Shown here in pieces: positions 10,211 through 20,400 of a stretch of DNA of 64,000 bases. The stretch is taken from contig WBMQ01000017.1 in NCBI GenBank assembly GCA_016630905.1, positions 62,001-126,000 of the forward strand, read 5' to 3'. This DNA is from Capillidium heterosporum. Lineage: Eukaryota; Entomophthoromycota; Entomophthoromycetes; Entomophthorales; Capillidiaceae. The notes beneath the pieces are model-generated. The model made no database searches, had not been told where the DNA came from, and saw only the letters and a program-made list of their open reading frames with translations. Made by a program: the position numbers and the translations under genes. Position 1 is the stretch's first letter, and the number at the start of each line of letters is the position of its first letter.

Positions 10211-10226
10211 GGGGTATTTAAACCCC
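10211..10226 (+). promoter_or_regulatory. LTR-A palindromic TATA region
   Basis: TATTTAAA (10215-10222) sits inside GGGG...CCCC, giving a near-perfect palindrome. Other LTR-A copies keep the arrangement as AAGGG-TATTTAAA-CCCTT or slight variants (near 22232, 33902, 36230, 51845, 55590, 56312). Arms and core are both kept, so this is probably the element's core promoter, perhaps with a factor site. Confidence 0.55.
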
Positions 10227-10398
10227 TGAGATGTCACTAAAAGCCTTTACCTTAACAACGTTCCACCTCGCTATTTTCCAATAGCTGTTACTCACTCCAC
10301 TTCCTAGCCATAGCTGTTGCGACAGCCTGATTTCGTTTCTTAGTTTTGAATAAAGTCTTGTCTCTTTACTCATCTCCCTGTTTCAGCATAGTATTCCT

Positions 10399-10864
10399 AT
10401 GTGGTCTAATCCCCCTGTCCTCCCCAGTTGTTATTACCTGTTAATAATCCTTGCTACTCTTGGATCCCACCTCCTTTGAGCGATTAATATTACTAATATC
10501 ATCAACCCTTTCGAGCCAACGTTAACCTATCAGCCTACCCTTACCTTTGATCCTAATATGGTAGCACCGACTGTTTCCCAACCTTCTCCTGATAGTTCCC
10601 CTCCGGTCCAGCCCCAGTCTGCACCTAAGCCTTCGTATGTTCCCTATATCCCTTCCTGGAACTGGGATATGACTACGATCGTGTGGGTGCTCCTTATGGT
10701 GTACCTCCTCTACTTGGCTATTCGACCTGTCCTCTGGAGAATCCAGTCCTTTATTACCAATGCAGTGGTGGGCGTTAGTTTCGCTTTCATCACCCACCAT
10801 GTCATTAGTTCGCAATAGGATGCCATCATTAGTTGGATCCAGTGGTATTTCCCTGGACCTTACA
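10399..10864 (+). pseudogene. LTR-A-embedded ORF (long form), broken
   Basis: Begins at ATG 10399 (MWSNPPVLPSCYYLLIILATLGSH). It is interrupted by TGA where the intact relative at 55667-56137 has a Trp codon (TGG), and again by TAG near the end (10816-10818) where the relative has Tyr. The piece 10558-10818 stays open and contains the Pro-rich middle, IPSWNWDMTTIVWVLLMVY and TNAVVG segments. It is still readable to the terminal CCTTACA. Confidence 0.7.
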
Positions 10865-10916
10865 TCCTTCATAAGTGCATTTTTAGTATACTATTTGTGT
10901 GGTAAGAATGGTATTT

Positions 10917-11646
10917 AGCATCAACTTAGCTCTTCAGCTAAGTCGTATATCAAACACCGGGTTATTTTATTTTTCATATATATACTATATTTGTGCTACT
11001 ACCTGATAATGGGCTTTGAGCTACATATTTTCGTCTTTCACTTATCATTTCCTCATACTTTAAATTGTTATCCATCCATTTTCCATTGCTTTAATTAGTT
11101 ATTAACTCATTTAATTTTACCTGGAATCGATTTTTTGCTATGGATGTAGTTTTGTTCAAATTTGATTTCGGACTCTTTAATTGCCGCCCTGCAGACTAAG
11201 TGGGTCTTAACCGCTGTGATGGACCACTGCAACCAGGACATAAGTCCTTCTTTTCGTTGAAAAGAACTCATCTACATGCCTCTAAGTAATGATTTTCTTC
11301 TAAGCCACAATACATATATTGAGGTTCTTGCATAGAAAGACAAAAGGGTTGTTTCCAGAGCTGTTTGAGGCTTTTCTTTGGCTTCTTGGATTGCAGAATT
11401 AAGTTTAAGTTCGATTAATCTCAAAAGATTCCTAGTTGGTAGTTTTGTAAGAATTGAACTGTGTGTTTTTATTGGTTATAAAGGAACCGTCACATCTATA
11501 TTAGCCAATCCACAACACGACTAAACATGCCATGTTCCATTCTAAAGGACTTATCAATTTCGGCCAAATCCACTTAATTGGAAATCCAAGCTAGTAGCCA
11601 GACGCTCAGCGAGATCAGCTAGCCAATGCCTTTTATAATCTGTACA
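10917..11646 (-). mobile_element. LTR-E copy 2
   Basis: Minus orientation. The low-coordinate end has the palindromic ACTTAGCTCTTCAGCTAAGT and the high end has the conserved GGTCG-type start. It lies about 150 bp downstream of the receptor pseudogene. A matching LTR-E (58329-59061) sits at the same place beside the second receptor gene, so it is part of the duplicated receptor block. Confidence 0.7.
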
Positions 11647-11797
11647 TATTTAATTCAAAACTTTATATTAAATCAGATTTCTTTGCAAATGGGTGATGAT
11701 TTCTTTTAATATAGTTTATAAATATTCTTACCATATAGATAAAATTAAAATAATAGCATAAGATATGTAAGTTTTGAAAATATATTAAGAGAATACT

Positions 11798-12864
11798 CTA
11801 AAATCGCATATGCGCATATTTCACTATATTTTCCTTTGAAGAACATACAATCAATTTAAGTTGGTTAGCTATACCTGTATGTAGAGTAAGCAAATATAAA
11901 GGGTTTAGGACTGAAATTAAAAGGATGAAGACAATGGGGAGTGATGAAACAGTCCTATTCATCTTATACTCCCCATCAGTTATATAGAACATTGCTGGAT
12001 CGTATATAAAGATGACAATAGTTGGTATAGCTAAAGCTAGGTACACAGCTATCAATACTAAAGCATGTGCTAAATAGCCACCAGTTGGTGAAGGCAATAT
12101 ACCACTACTGTCATCCACGCTTGACCTGGCCACCCTAGTACTGGGGTTGAGAGGCCCTTCAACATTGTTGTAAGTAGTTGATAGGGGAATATCCAAGCTA
12201 GCCGGTTTGACTTTCCTTCGGATCAATGTAAGTCTCCTATGCAGTAGAAATATATTGATGTAACAATAGACCATTAAAGCGGCATGAGCTATAAGCATGC
12301 CTACCAAAACAAAGTACCATAGCATCCCAAAGATGCTGATCTCATAACTGACCATACACATAACGTTGTTTGGTGCAATATGGAAACTCATGTTTATGGT
12401 AGCTAAAGTTGCAAAAATGAATCCAATTACAAAATCAATCACGATGACTGTATAAAACACCCTATTATCCCATCGTAAATTAAAAACCTTGTTATACCTC
12501 TCCAAAACCAATATGGCTATCATACCAGTTGTCAAATAGAGCATCATGGTCTGAATGAATCTAAAGATCTGACAGTTGGAATAGACATCGTCAAAGATTC
12601 GTAGATTGAAGCTTCGGTAGGTAATGTTCTGGATCAGTGTTGCTAAAGGACCTATCAAATCGTAAGCAGTTGCCAAGAGCAGTATAGCCATACTTAGGGA
12701 TATACCACTTCTCATTTTAAACTTAAGATCGTAGTTAAGACCATGACATTGAGTAGTACGCTAGCTACAGTAATAATGGTCGAAAATATTTCTATAAAGA
12801 TGTTGGTGTCGCTATCTGGTATTGTAAAGGTATTTAGAAGAAAAGTAGTAAGCTTTGTAGGCAT
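11798..12864 (-). pseudogene. Class A-like G protein-coupled receptor, frameshifted copy
   Basis: Paralogue of the intact receptor at 59238-60263. One base is missing at the junction of the first hydrophobic helix and the first loop (about 12712-12716). The helix-1 frame therefore ends at a TGA, and the rest continues from an overlapping ATG as a 305-aa frame. The ATG used by the intact copy is ATA here. An upstream in-frame ATG at 12862-12864 could substitute. Two stretches (about 11818-12108 and 12199-12397) are almost identical to the intact copy while the parts between differ clearly, a gene-conversion-like mosaic. A seven-helix product cannot be made without the shift being bypassed. Confidence 0.85.
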
Positions 12865-13003
12865 CTGCAATTTATAATATTTGATATAACTACTTGACTC
12901 CCTAATTCCTATCATCTGAATTTGATTAAAAGATGTGAGAATTCTATAAAGTTGCATTCGATCTTAAGTTAGATGGATATTGTGTGGATCAAAAAATAAC
13001 TAA

Positions 13004-13661
13004 TGTTGGCTGGTCGCCCTTGCTGAGTGTCTGACCACTGGCTAGGACTTCCAGTCGATTGGGTTCGGCCGAACTTGGTGAGTCCTTCGGCATGGGACGT
13101 GATATATGTATCGTGTTGTGGGCTGACTAATATAGATACGGTTGATTCCTCTACAATCAATGAAAGTACTAAAAATTCTCAATCCCTGAAAAACCACTGG
13201 CTAAGAACCTTTAAACGTTTAATAAAACTAATCCAACTCAATATACAATCTTAGAACCTTTGAAAACCTCAAACCACGAAATACCAAAAGTCTCTGTGTT
13301 CTCGAAATCCTTAATCCCAAGAAAAACCGGTCCTTTTTTCCTGTATAAAAGGCACGATATATATATTGTAGCTTTGGGGATAGTCATAACTTAACGATAT
13401 GTAAGTGGATATTTCTTCTGCAAGGAGGTAGACATGTGTTCTGGTCGCAGTGGTCCACCCTTGAAGTTCAGATCCAATGATTCATACAACTGATTAATAT
13501 GGTAGAACTGGTCATCTGGTAATTTAAAGTAAATCTTTGGTAAGAGATAAAGTTTATAACCCGAAACACATTGTCGGGACGTAGTATAAATGTAAGCTAA
13601 CTATGAAAAATAACATAGATTGATGATTACTCTACAACTCAGCTGAAGAGCTAAGTTGACA
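13004..13661 (+). mobile_element. LTR-E copy 3 (658 bp)
   Basis: Sense orientation from TGTTGGCTGGTCG to AGCTAAGTTGACA. A TATAAAA box lies at about 13352. The flanks are ACTAA and ACCAA, a one-mismatch candidate target duplication. However, the left flank is receptor 5' DNA and the right flank is repeat D, so it may be a junction rather than a simple insertion. No conserved embedded ORF seen. Confidence 0.7.
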
Positions 13662-13930
13662 ACCAATATTTAGGAAGCAGCTTTATCCACCCCTATTTCA
13701 TACCTAGATCCAAATCTTCAAGTAAAGGAATAAACTTAACCTGTAGGTCCTAGAGTCTTTATAAAATTCATTTGGCCTTACCTTGGATTTGAAAGTGGAT
13801 TATGTTAAGACTAAAGTTTACTTAGTAAGCTTTCAAATGCTGGCTTGCTAGTAATCAGTAATTTTACTAGATTTAACTAACTATACAAATTGTAGAGGAA
13901 TCCACATTAAAAAGTATATAACAGTCATCG
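13662..13930 (-). repeat. Repeat D, 5' fragment
   Basis: The reverse complement matches 3780-4050 (left part of repeat D), ending where LTR-E begins. No coding part of D is included. Confidence 0.6.
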
Positions 13931-14614
13931 ATACTAGCAAGCCATTATTTGAAAGATGGATCTGAGGTTGGTAACTTTCCTGCTACGTTTAGATCTAAAA
14001 GGCGCCCATAGTTTTGAGCCCCATCATACAAAAACGTATAGATTTGAAAACTACCCCTATTTTTTGAATGTAAGCATACATGTACTAAGCATCTTACATT
14101 TAGCTACTCTAAGGTTACGCTTTATAGACAAGTGCTATCTTAAAATTATCAATCAGTAGACTCTGTACCCATGAAGGCAAATTACTGTCGATAGCAGTGT
14201 CAACTGAGTTTATATTAACTTTTAGAAGAATTCTTCAAATAAACTTCTTTTGATCTCTGCATTTTTAGCTTCGGATTTACTTGCTATATTCCCTTTGCTT
14301 TAAGTTGGTTGGTGCTACACTTAACATGGAACTTACTCATACATATAGGTGTTCATTACTGTTTATAGATTAAAAAAATTATTTGAAATGATGTAACTGC
14401 CCAATCCATTGGAGTATATTTATAGACTTAGCATGTCTTTCAAAATTTGTCGAGATAGCAAGTAGTTCCTATATAGTAACATCCTTCAACAAAAATAAGG
14501 CTGGGTAAAAGTAAAATATCCTATGCTCACAATACAAGCTAGTAAGTATACCTTTATTTAGTGGTACTCGACAATCTCAAAAAAATTCGAAAACCTATCC
14601 AGTCGAATAAGGTA
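13931..14614. other. Intergenic, no gene seen
   Basis: AT-rich. The 67-codon frame at 13956-14159 lies partly in repeat sequence and shows no family signal. Nothing else recognised. Confidence 0.4.
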
Positions 14615-14773
14615 CATTTTCCAATTAAATGTTCAGTAATATAAAAAATCAATGGCTAATATAGTTAAATAAGGTGTTAAACACCTGCTTTAAAACTATG
14701 CAATTATTTAACATCCTATTTAGCTATACTAGCTATTCATTTTTTAGATTGCTGAACATTTAATTGAAAAATA
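14615..14773. mobile_element. MITE with about 60-bp inverted repeats and TA flanks
   Basis: The left arm begins CATTTTCCAATTAAATGTTC and the right arm, reverse-complemented, begins TATTTTTCAATTAAATGTTC. The arms stay complementary for about 60 bases around a short core, so the whole 159-bp unit can fold back. TA lies on both sides (14613-14614, 14774-14775). The Tc1/mariner-type MITE assignment rests on the TA target. The ends do not match the Tc1-like ends elsewhere in the window. Confidence 0.65.
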
Positions 14774-15193
14774 TAGCCTTCTTCTAATACCTTTAATGCC
14801 AAGCCACTATACTTTGTATCCAATGAAATTAGTACGTGTTCTCAACAATAGAAAGTATTGGAGCTTGGAAGTAAAATGATGCAATTGTATTCGGAAAATC
14901 AGTCATTTAATTAATTTTTAGCTATTTTTAAGCTTTCTATCGAACAAAGATAAACTTTGAAATGAAATCGATATAGCTGTCATAAATACCCAACTTAAAT
15001 TAACATGAACCAGCTACCAAAACTTCCCAACAAACTCCTTACAGCCGTTTTTCAACATTAGATAGAAAAAATCAGTCCATTTTAGCCTAGTAGAACCAAC
15101 TTATAATGCCTTAGAGATTTTCTGGTAGCAGCTTTATACAAATGGAGCTATAACTTGAATCCATCAGTATATGCAACTGATAGGTTTAAAAAC
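14774..15193. other. Intergenic, no gene seen
   Basis: AT-rich sequence between the MITE and LTR-E. Nothing recognised. Confidence 0.35.
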
Positions 15194-15730
15194 TGTCGAC
15201 TTAGATCTCTAGCTAAGTCGTAAATCGAGCTATTGGGCAATTTTTCTTTTTTCACAAGTAATTCACGACAGCGCCACTGCGTGACAAAATGCTGCAAGTC
15301 ATGTGTCATTATCTCTCCCTTATTCTTACCCCCTTCATTGCAAAGAATATTCTTACAGGTGACCAAGTTATAACCCTCTTCTGAGTTACGATATATATAT
15401 CGAAGCCTGCACAGAAAAAGAAGGAGGTTTTTCTTTTGATGGTGGATTTTGGTCTTCGTTGTTTTCAGGTCTTTAGGGCTTTAAGATCGTAGATTTAAGT
15501 AGGATTAGTTTAATTAAACGTTTAAAGATTCCTAGCCAGTGGTTTTGCAGGGAGTAAGAGTTGAGTATTTCTATTGGTTGTAAAGAATTCAACCGCGTCT
15601 ATATTAGTCAGCCCACAACACGATACACATATCACATCCCATGCTGAAGGACTCACCAAGTTTGGCCGAACCCACTCGACTGGAAGTCCAAGCCAATGAC
15701 CAGACACTCGGCGAGAGCGACCGGCCAACA
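15194..15730 (-). mobile_element. LTR-E copy 4 (shorter variant)
   Basis: From TGTCGACTTAGATC at the low end to GGCCAACA at the high end (reverse of TGTTGGCCGGTCGC), 537 bp. Shorter than other copies because the middle is deleted. Flanks AAAAC and TATAC do not match. Confidence 0.65.
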
Positions 15731-15832
15731 TATACTATACCTCACACTCCTAAAGTCTAGCCTATTATCCTACCAATGCTGTCTCCAATAGTTCTATAAT
15801 GAAGATCTCACGACTTCAGGTTAAATACCATT

Positions 15833-16462
15833 TTATGCAATGATGAATTTATAGTAGAATGCAAAAGAAAGTACTGATTGATTCTTATAGTAGTATATAT
15901 CGCAATTTTGATTGTAAAATTCAAGAAACACGGGACTGTAGTTGACATTAGTGTCCAGTATATTAGGACCCATTGGCTTATCTTCATCCTCGCCACCTTT
16001 GATGGTGATGTCAACGCAATTCATGTAGAAGCCTTATTTTTCTTCCCTGAGAACCTAATACCAGGCGAAGATCGCTTAGCTTTTGGATGCGTCCTCAGGT
16101 ATGTGAACCTTGTGCTCTAAAGAGTTGAAAATGCAATCACTGAACACCAATTTCAAGGCTACAAAGTTCTGATTGCTGCAAGAGATACTGTACTGGTAGT
16201 GTCCACTCGGTGGAAAAATATACCTCTGATGACAGTGTCGATGTAAAAAACCAGCTTTGTAAGTTTAGTAGATGAGATCAGCTAAGGTATCGCAATATGG
16301 GTATTTCAGAGTACCACCTAGCGGTGAACGCATGGCTGGGTCGATTTCAGAGGATAGATACCTGGGATATAGGTCGAAGCGTAGGGGCTTCAGGATATTG
16401 AGGGACATGTAGCCGAAGGTACTTGAAAGCAGTAGTAAAGAAGTAGCTAAGAAAATCGGCAT
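15833..16462 (-). pseudogene. LPMO-like secreted copper-oxidase relic
   Basis: One reading frame runs from ATG 16460-16462 with a signal peptide (MPIFLATSLLLLSSTFG) to a stop at 15833. It contains an in-frame TAA after DLIY (16265-16267), then TAA, TAG and TAA within 40 codons near 16030-16085. Despite these, the readable frame keeps LPMO-like landmarks: EHKVHIPEDA, AIFAWY, GFYMNCVDITI and GPNIL, in the order seen in fungal chitin-active LPMOs (AA11-like). The residue after the signal peptide, which must be His for the copper brace, is Tyr (GYMSLN, where GHM is usual). I infer a dead gene. Exact AA family uncertain. Confidence 0.6.
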
Positions 16463-17426
16463 TGTATTTGAGAGTTTGATGTAGCTAGTTGAAGGCACAT
16501 CAACAATTAAACTTAAATTTACCATACCTTTAACTCAAAACATAAAGGAATATTCTTTTACGCCCTCATCTTTGGTTTTATATAGACATTCGATAAATTG
16601 TATCATCAGCGCAAAGTGTTTTATCTTTTGAAAATATGTGAACTAGCAGTATATTCTATAATTAATATTGTCGAATCAAAGATATGGTGAAACTAGATTA
16701 ATAGGGAGTAGGTATATTTTCCAAGAATATATCTTGGAAATAAATAAAATACAGATTCTAAAGGTTTTTGGTGAGAAACAAAGGATGCTCTAAAAGTATT
16801 TGAAATTGAAGAGGTGTCAAAGTTTGAAAGTGGATTGCAGTCAGAGGAAAATGTACTACCGGTTAGCCGAACTGAGTATTTGTTAATAGGAAACAGATCA
16901 GGTTATAAGCAAACAGAAGTCTAATGGCTTTACTACATGTATATTTAGCTACTTTTAAGCTATATAAATTAGTAATAAATTATAGTTGTAATTCCCATTA
17001 TAATGAAACCTCAGGAATATATAGGCTCCAAGTACAATTGAGGTATATATATATACGTACCATAGAGGTATCGGAGGACAATTGAAATATGAATATTGAA
17101 CCCTAAATTCCGAAACTTTGGATGGTAAGGGTTGCGGTAATGTTAGACACCAATATTCCGTACAAGAATTTTAGGTTCGAGTTCATTATGAGCTTTCCAC
17201 TCAATTCAATTAATCAATTAGGTGGTCGTGAGGCTACCTTCAGTAAAATAGAGAACCACCCAAAGTATGTAGGTCGGTGAATAGCATTTTTAACCTAGTA
17301 GAAGCAAAGCTACAAGATAGATACCATCGTGTATAATTAAGCAACTAAAAAGAAATGGTATTTAACGTAGATGAGTGTACCCAACTTTAAGTTTTCTTTA
17401 GCTAGCTAAATTAAAATTTTCAAGAT
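16463..17426. other. Intergenic, 5' flank of the reductase fusion gene
   Basis: No gene seen. It includes a TA-rich run at about 17043-17057 and must hold the promoter of the gene at 17427. Confidence 0.45.
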
Positions 17427-20400
17427 ATGGTCACCAACTTTCCACTACCGACCTCATTTTTGCAGGGCAAAAGCATACTGTTAACCGGATCAACTGGGTT
17501 CGTAGGTAAAGCGATACTCGAACTCATATTAAGGGACCACTACCCTCACATTAAGAAGATATATTGTCTAATCCGAGGCAAGGAAGGGATTTCGTTGAAC
17601 GAGCGATTGAAAAATGTCATGAACAACAAAATATTCAACATTTTGAAAGATAAACTAAACTCTCAATTTTCAACTTTGGAGTCAAAGCTGGTAGCTGTTG
17701 AGGGCGACATCGCTTTCGAAGGGTTAGGTATATCGCAAGCCGACCGAAGTATGTTGGCTAAGGAGATTCAATACGTCATCCACTGTGCTGCCACTGTTGA
17801 TTTCAATGAGCGATTGGACCGATCACTAACTTTAAATACTTTAGGTACCAACCAGCTTCTGGATCTCTGTGATGAGTGCGAGGATTTTGTCGGCTTTGTA
17901 CATATTTCTACAGCTTATGTCAACAGCAACCGTAAGGAGAACCAGATATACGAGCGTATCTACCCGATGGTGTTTGGAGAACCCAGCCAGCTCGTGGAGC
18001 AAATCCAAAGGATGGACTTGGATCGCATTGAATCTTTCACCAAGGAAGTTACTGCCATCTATCCCAATACCTATACATTTACAAAGTCTTTGGCTGAAAA
18101 CCTGCTAATAAATCGAGCCGAAGTGATGCGAGTTCGAGAGATAAAGACTGGCCGACCAGCTTGGTCGTTGGCTATTGTTCGACCTACTGTCGTAACCTCA
18201 ACTGCGGTGGACCCGTTGCCAGGATGGGTAGATGGGGTAGCCGCCGCCAACGCCATAGCGATGTACATAGGCCTAGGAGTTCTGGATTCAACGCCAGGTC
18301 AAATCACCAACGTCTTGGATCTCGTCCCGGTAGACTATTTGGCCAACATGGCGATACGAGCCTGTGCTGAATTCAAACCTCCTGGTATCCTATTTGACCT
18401 ACCTTTCGCCGACCAAACGCGTAAAGTCCGTACCCTCAAGGAGAATTTAGGTATCGATGGAGCCGACAAAATCTATCCCAGGATCTACCACATCGCCTCG
18501 TCGGGGTTGAACCCCATCACCTGGAAGAAGTTCGGTGAGGACGTCGTCGAGGCTTGGAAGAAGCTACCCCCGCTCAAATCTAATGTCTTTCCACCCCATT
18601 TCAACAAACCAATCGATGAGGTCGAACACCAAACTGCTGTATATTTGAAGCAGTGTCAGCTCCGTGCCCTATCTAAGATGATCAAGGCCAGTGATACCGC
18701 CAAGTCAATTAAGATCGAGAAGTTGGCCCCTAAGTTGGAGTTCCTGTTTCACTGCTTCCAACATTTTATGCGTAATAGCTGGACCTTCCGAGCCGACCAG
18801 GTCATCAAATTGGAAGCTCAACAATCAGACAGAACCGACGTTATCAGTAGTCAATTTACTTCTTCAGCGTTGGCTCGCATGCCCTGGCAGAACTACGTCA
18901 ATTTTTTTGTCTACGGTATACACTACTTTGTCCTCAACGAAGATCAGGCGATAAGATTGCCGATACTGGAGGGTTGGGATAAAGTCATACATTGTGGCGA
19001 GTCACAACCCAAATTTGACGCCATTGAATTGGGTAGCCTGTCACTCCCCATAGGCAAGATACAGATCAACGAGGTACGGGAAAACTTTTTGAACGACGAC
19101 TTTGTCAAATCGCTACTCGATAACAACAAGGTAGCCGAGGTGTTGAAGGATGTATTCGAAGTAGAACGGATGATGCCAGTCAAATCATTCGAAAAGGAGA
19201 GTTTCTGGATCAGCCAACAAGCCCCTCCTATTTATTGCAACTGGGGTAAAGCAGTCAAGCTCAAGGATCGCCTCACCAAAAAAAGCAAAGTAATTTATCT
19301 GCCCACTCACTTTAGTAACTTGGACTTTGCGGTACTTTGCCATGCCCTCAACCATTACCAACTACCACTACCTGCCTTAGCTGTCGAAGGAGTGGACCGA
19401 ATCCTGGGCTACAAGTTGGAGAAGGACCAGCTCAACGGAAAAAGTTTGTTTAAGAATCTGAAAGATATTGACCTTAAACGATGTCTCAACCTCGCCTACA
19501 CTTTCAATCTGCTAAAGTCGACGTCAGTAGCCCTATTTTTGGATGACCGACCTGATCACCCTAGCTTCGGTCCTATGGTGACTGATCCCATCCCCAACCC
19601 TGTTGAAGGACTCCTGGACGGGAACTTACCTAAATACTTTAAGGATCTTTTAGAGCCGTTGATCCATCTCCTCTCCAAATCCAGCTTGGATCTGAGCGAG
19701 TACCTGTTGGTTCCTGTCAGCTTGAGTTATGACGCACCTATGGACCTCAATCACATCATCACACAGAAGTTAGGCTCAAGGAACTCTAAGGTAGCACCTG
19801 CCTTATGTAGTAAGGGTCGCATCCACTTGACCTTCGGCAATTCCATAGATATCCTGTCCCTTTTGAAACAGATCGAATTCCTTCAAACTTTGAACTTAGA
19901 TGACCGTACACTAGCCCACCCCGGCTACATGTTCCGTAGCTCGCAGCTGCAATCCAGTATAGTATCCCCAGTAAGTTTGGTGGCCATTGTTATCAGTGGT
20001 TTCCGTAAGATAGGTGGTATTAGATTCGAGCATGCCCGTACACTATTATCACAGATGCGATCTGCTGTTATAAAGTTGGGTTACGACTTGGATTGGGGTG
20101 AAGAGGATTCTACCGCCGTCCTAACCTTCGCCTTGGAAGTCATTGGTAAACCTACAGTTGAAATTAAGCTCGATGAGGACAACAACACCAAGGCTAAATA
20201 TATCTACCTCGAAGTCGACCCAGTCAACTGTTTGAAACTGCAGACTTTTATCGACCCCATCAAGCATATATTTGCTGGAAGAGCTCTGTGGCTGGCTGCA
20301 TTCCTCAAAGCCAAGATCGAGCTGGCTGAGGTAGCGTTGCCAAACCTAGCTCAGATAGAATCTGCTTTCGATCTAGTTAAACTTGTTGCCACACCTCACT

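Larger units (their letters stand above)
9941..10864 (+). mobile_element. LTR-A copy 2 with 5-bp target duplication TCCTT
   Basis: A 924-bp unit from TGTAACAACC to CCTTACA. Direct repeats TCCTT lie at 9936-9940 and 10865-10869. The outermost bases form an inverted repeat (TGTAA...TTACA). In addition the first 22 bases are self-complementary (TGTAACAA and TTGTTACA). Contents in order: a palindromic TATA region (10211-10226), two leader stem-loops, AATAAA (10349-10354), then the long embedded ORF from 10399 to the element end. This is the best-delimited LTR-A in the window. Confidence 0.93.

Noticed and set aside
13027-13254. 75-codon plus frame in LTR-E, similar to a minus frame at 15522-15731
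   Set aside because: The similarity comes from the conserved LTR-E block. Frame and start are not kept in the 28586, 31782 and 62945 copies, so no coding constraint is shown.
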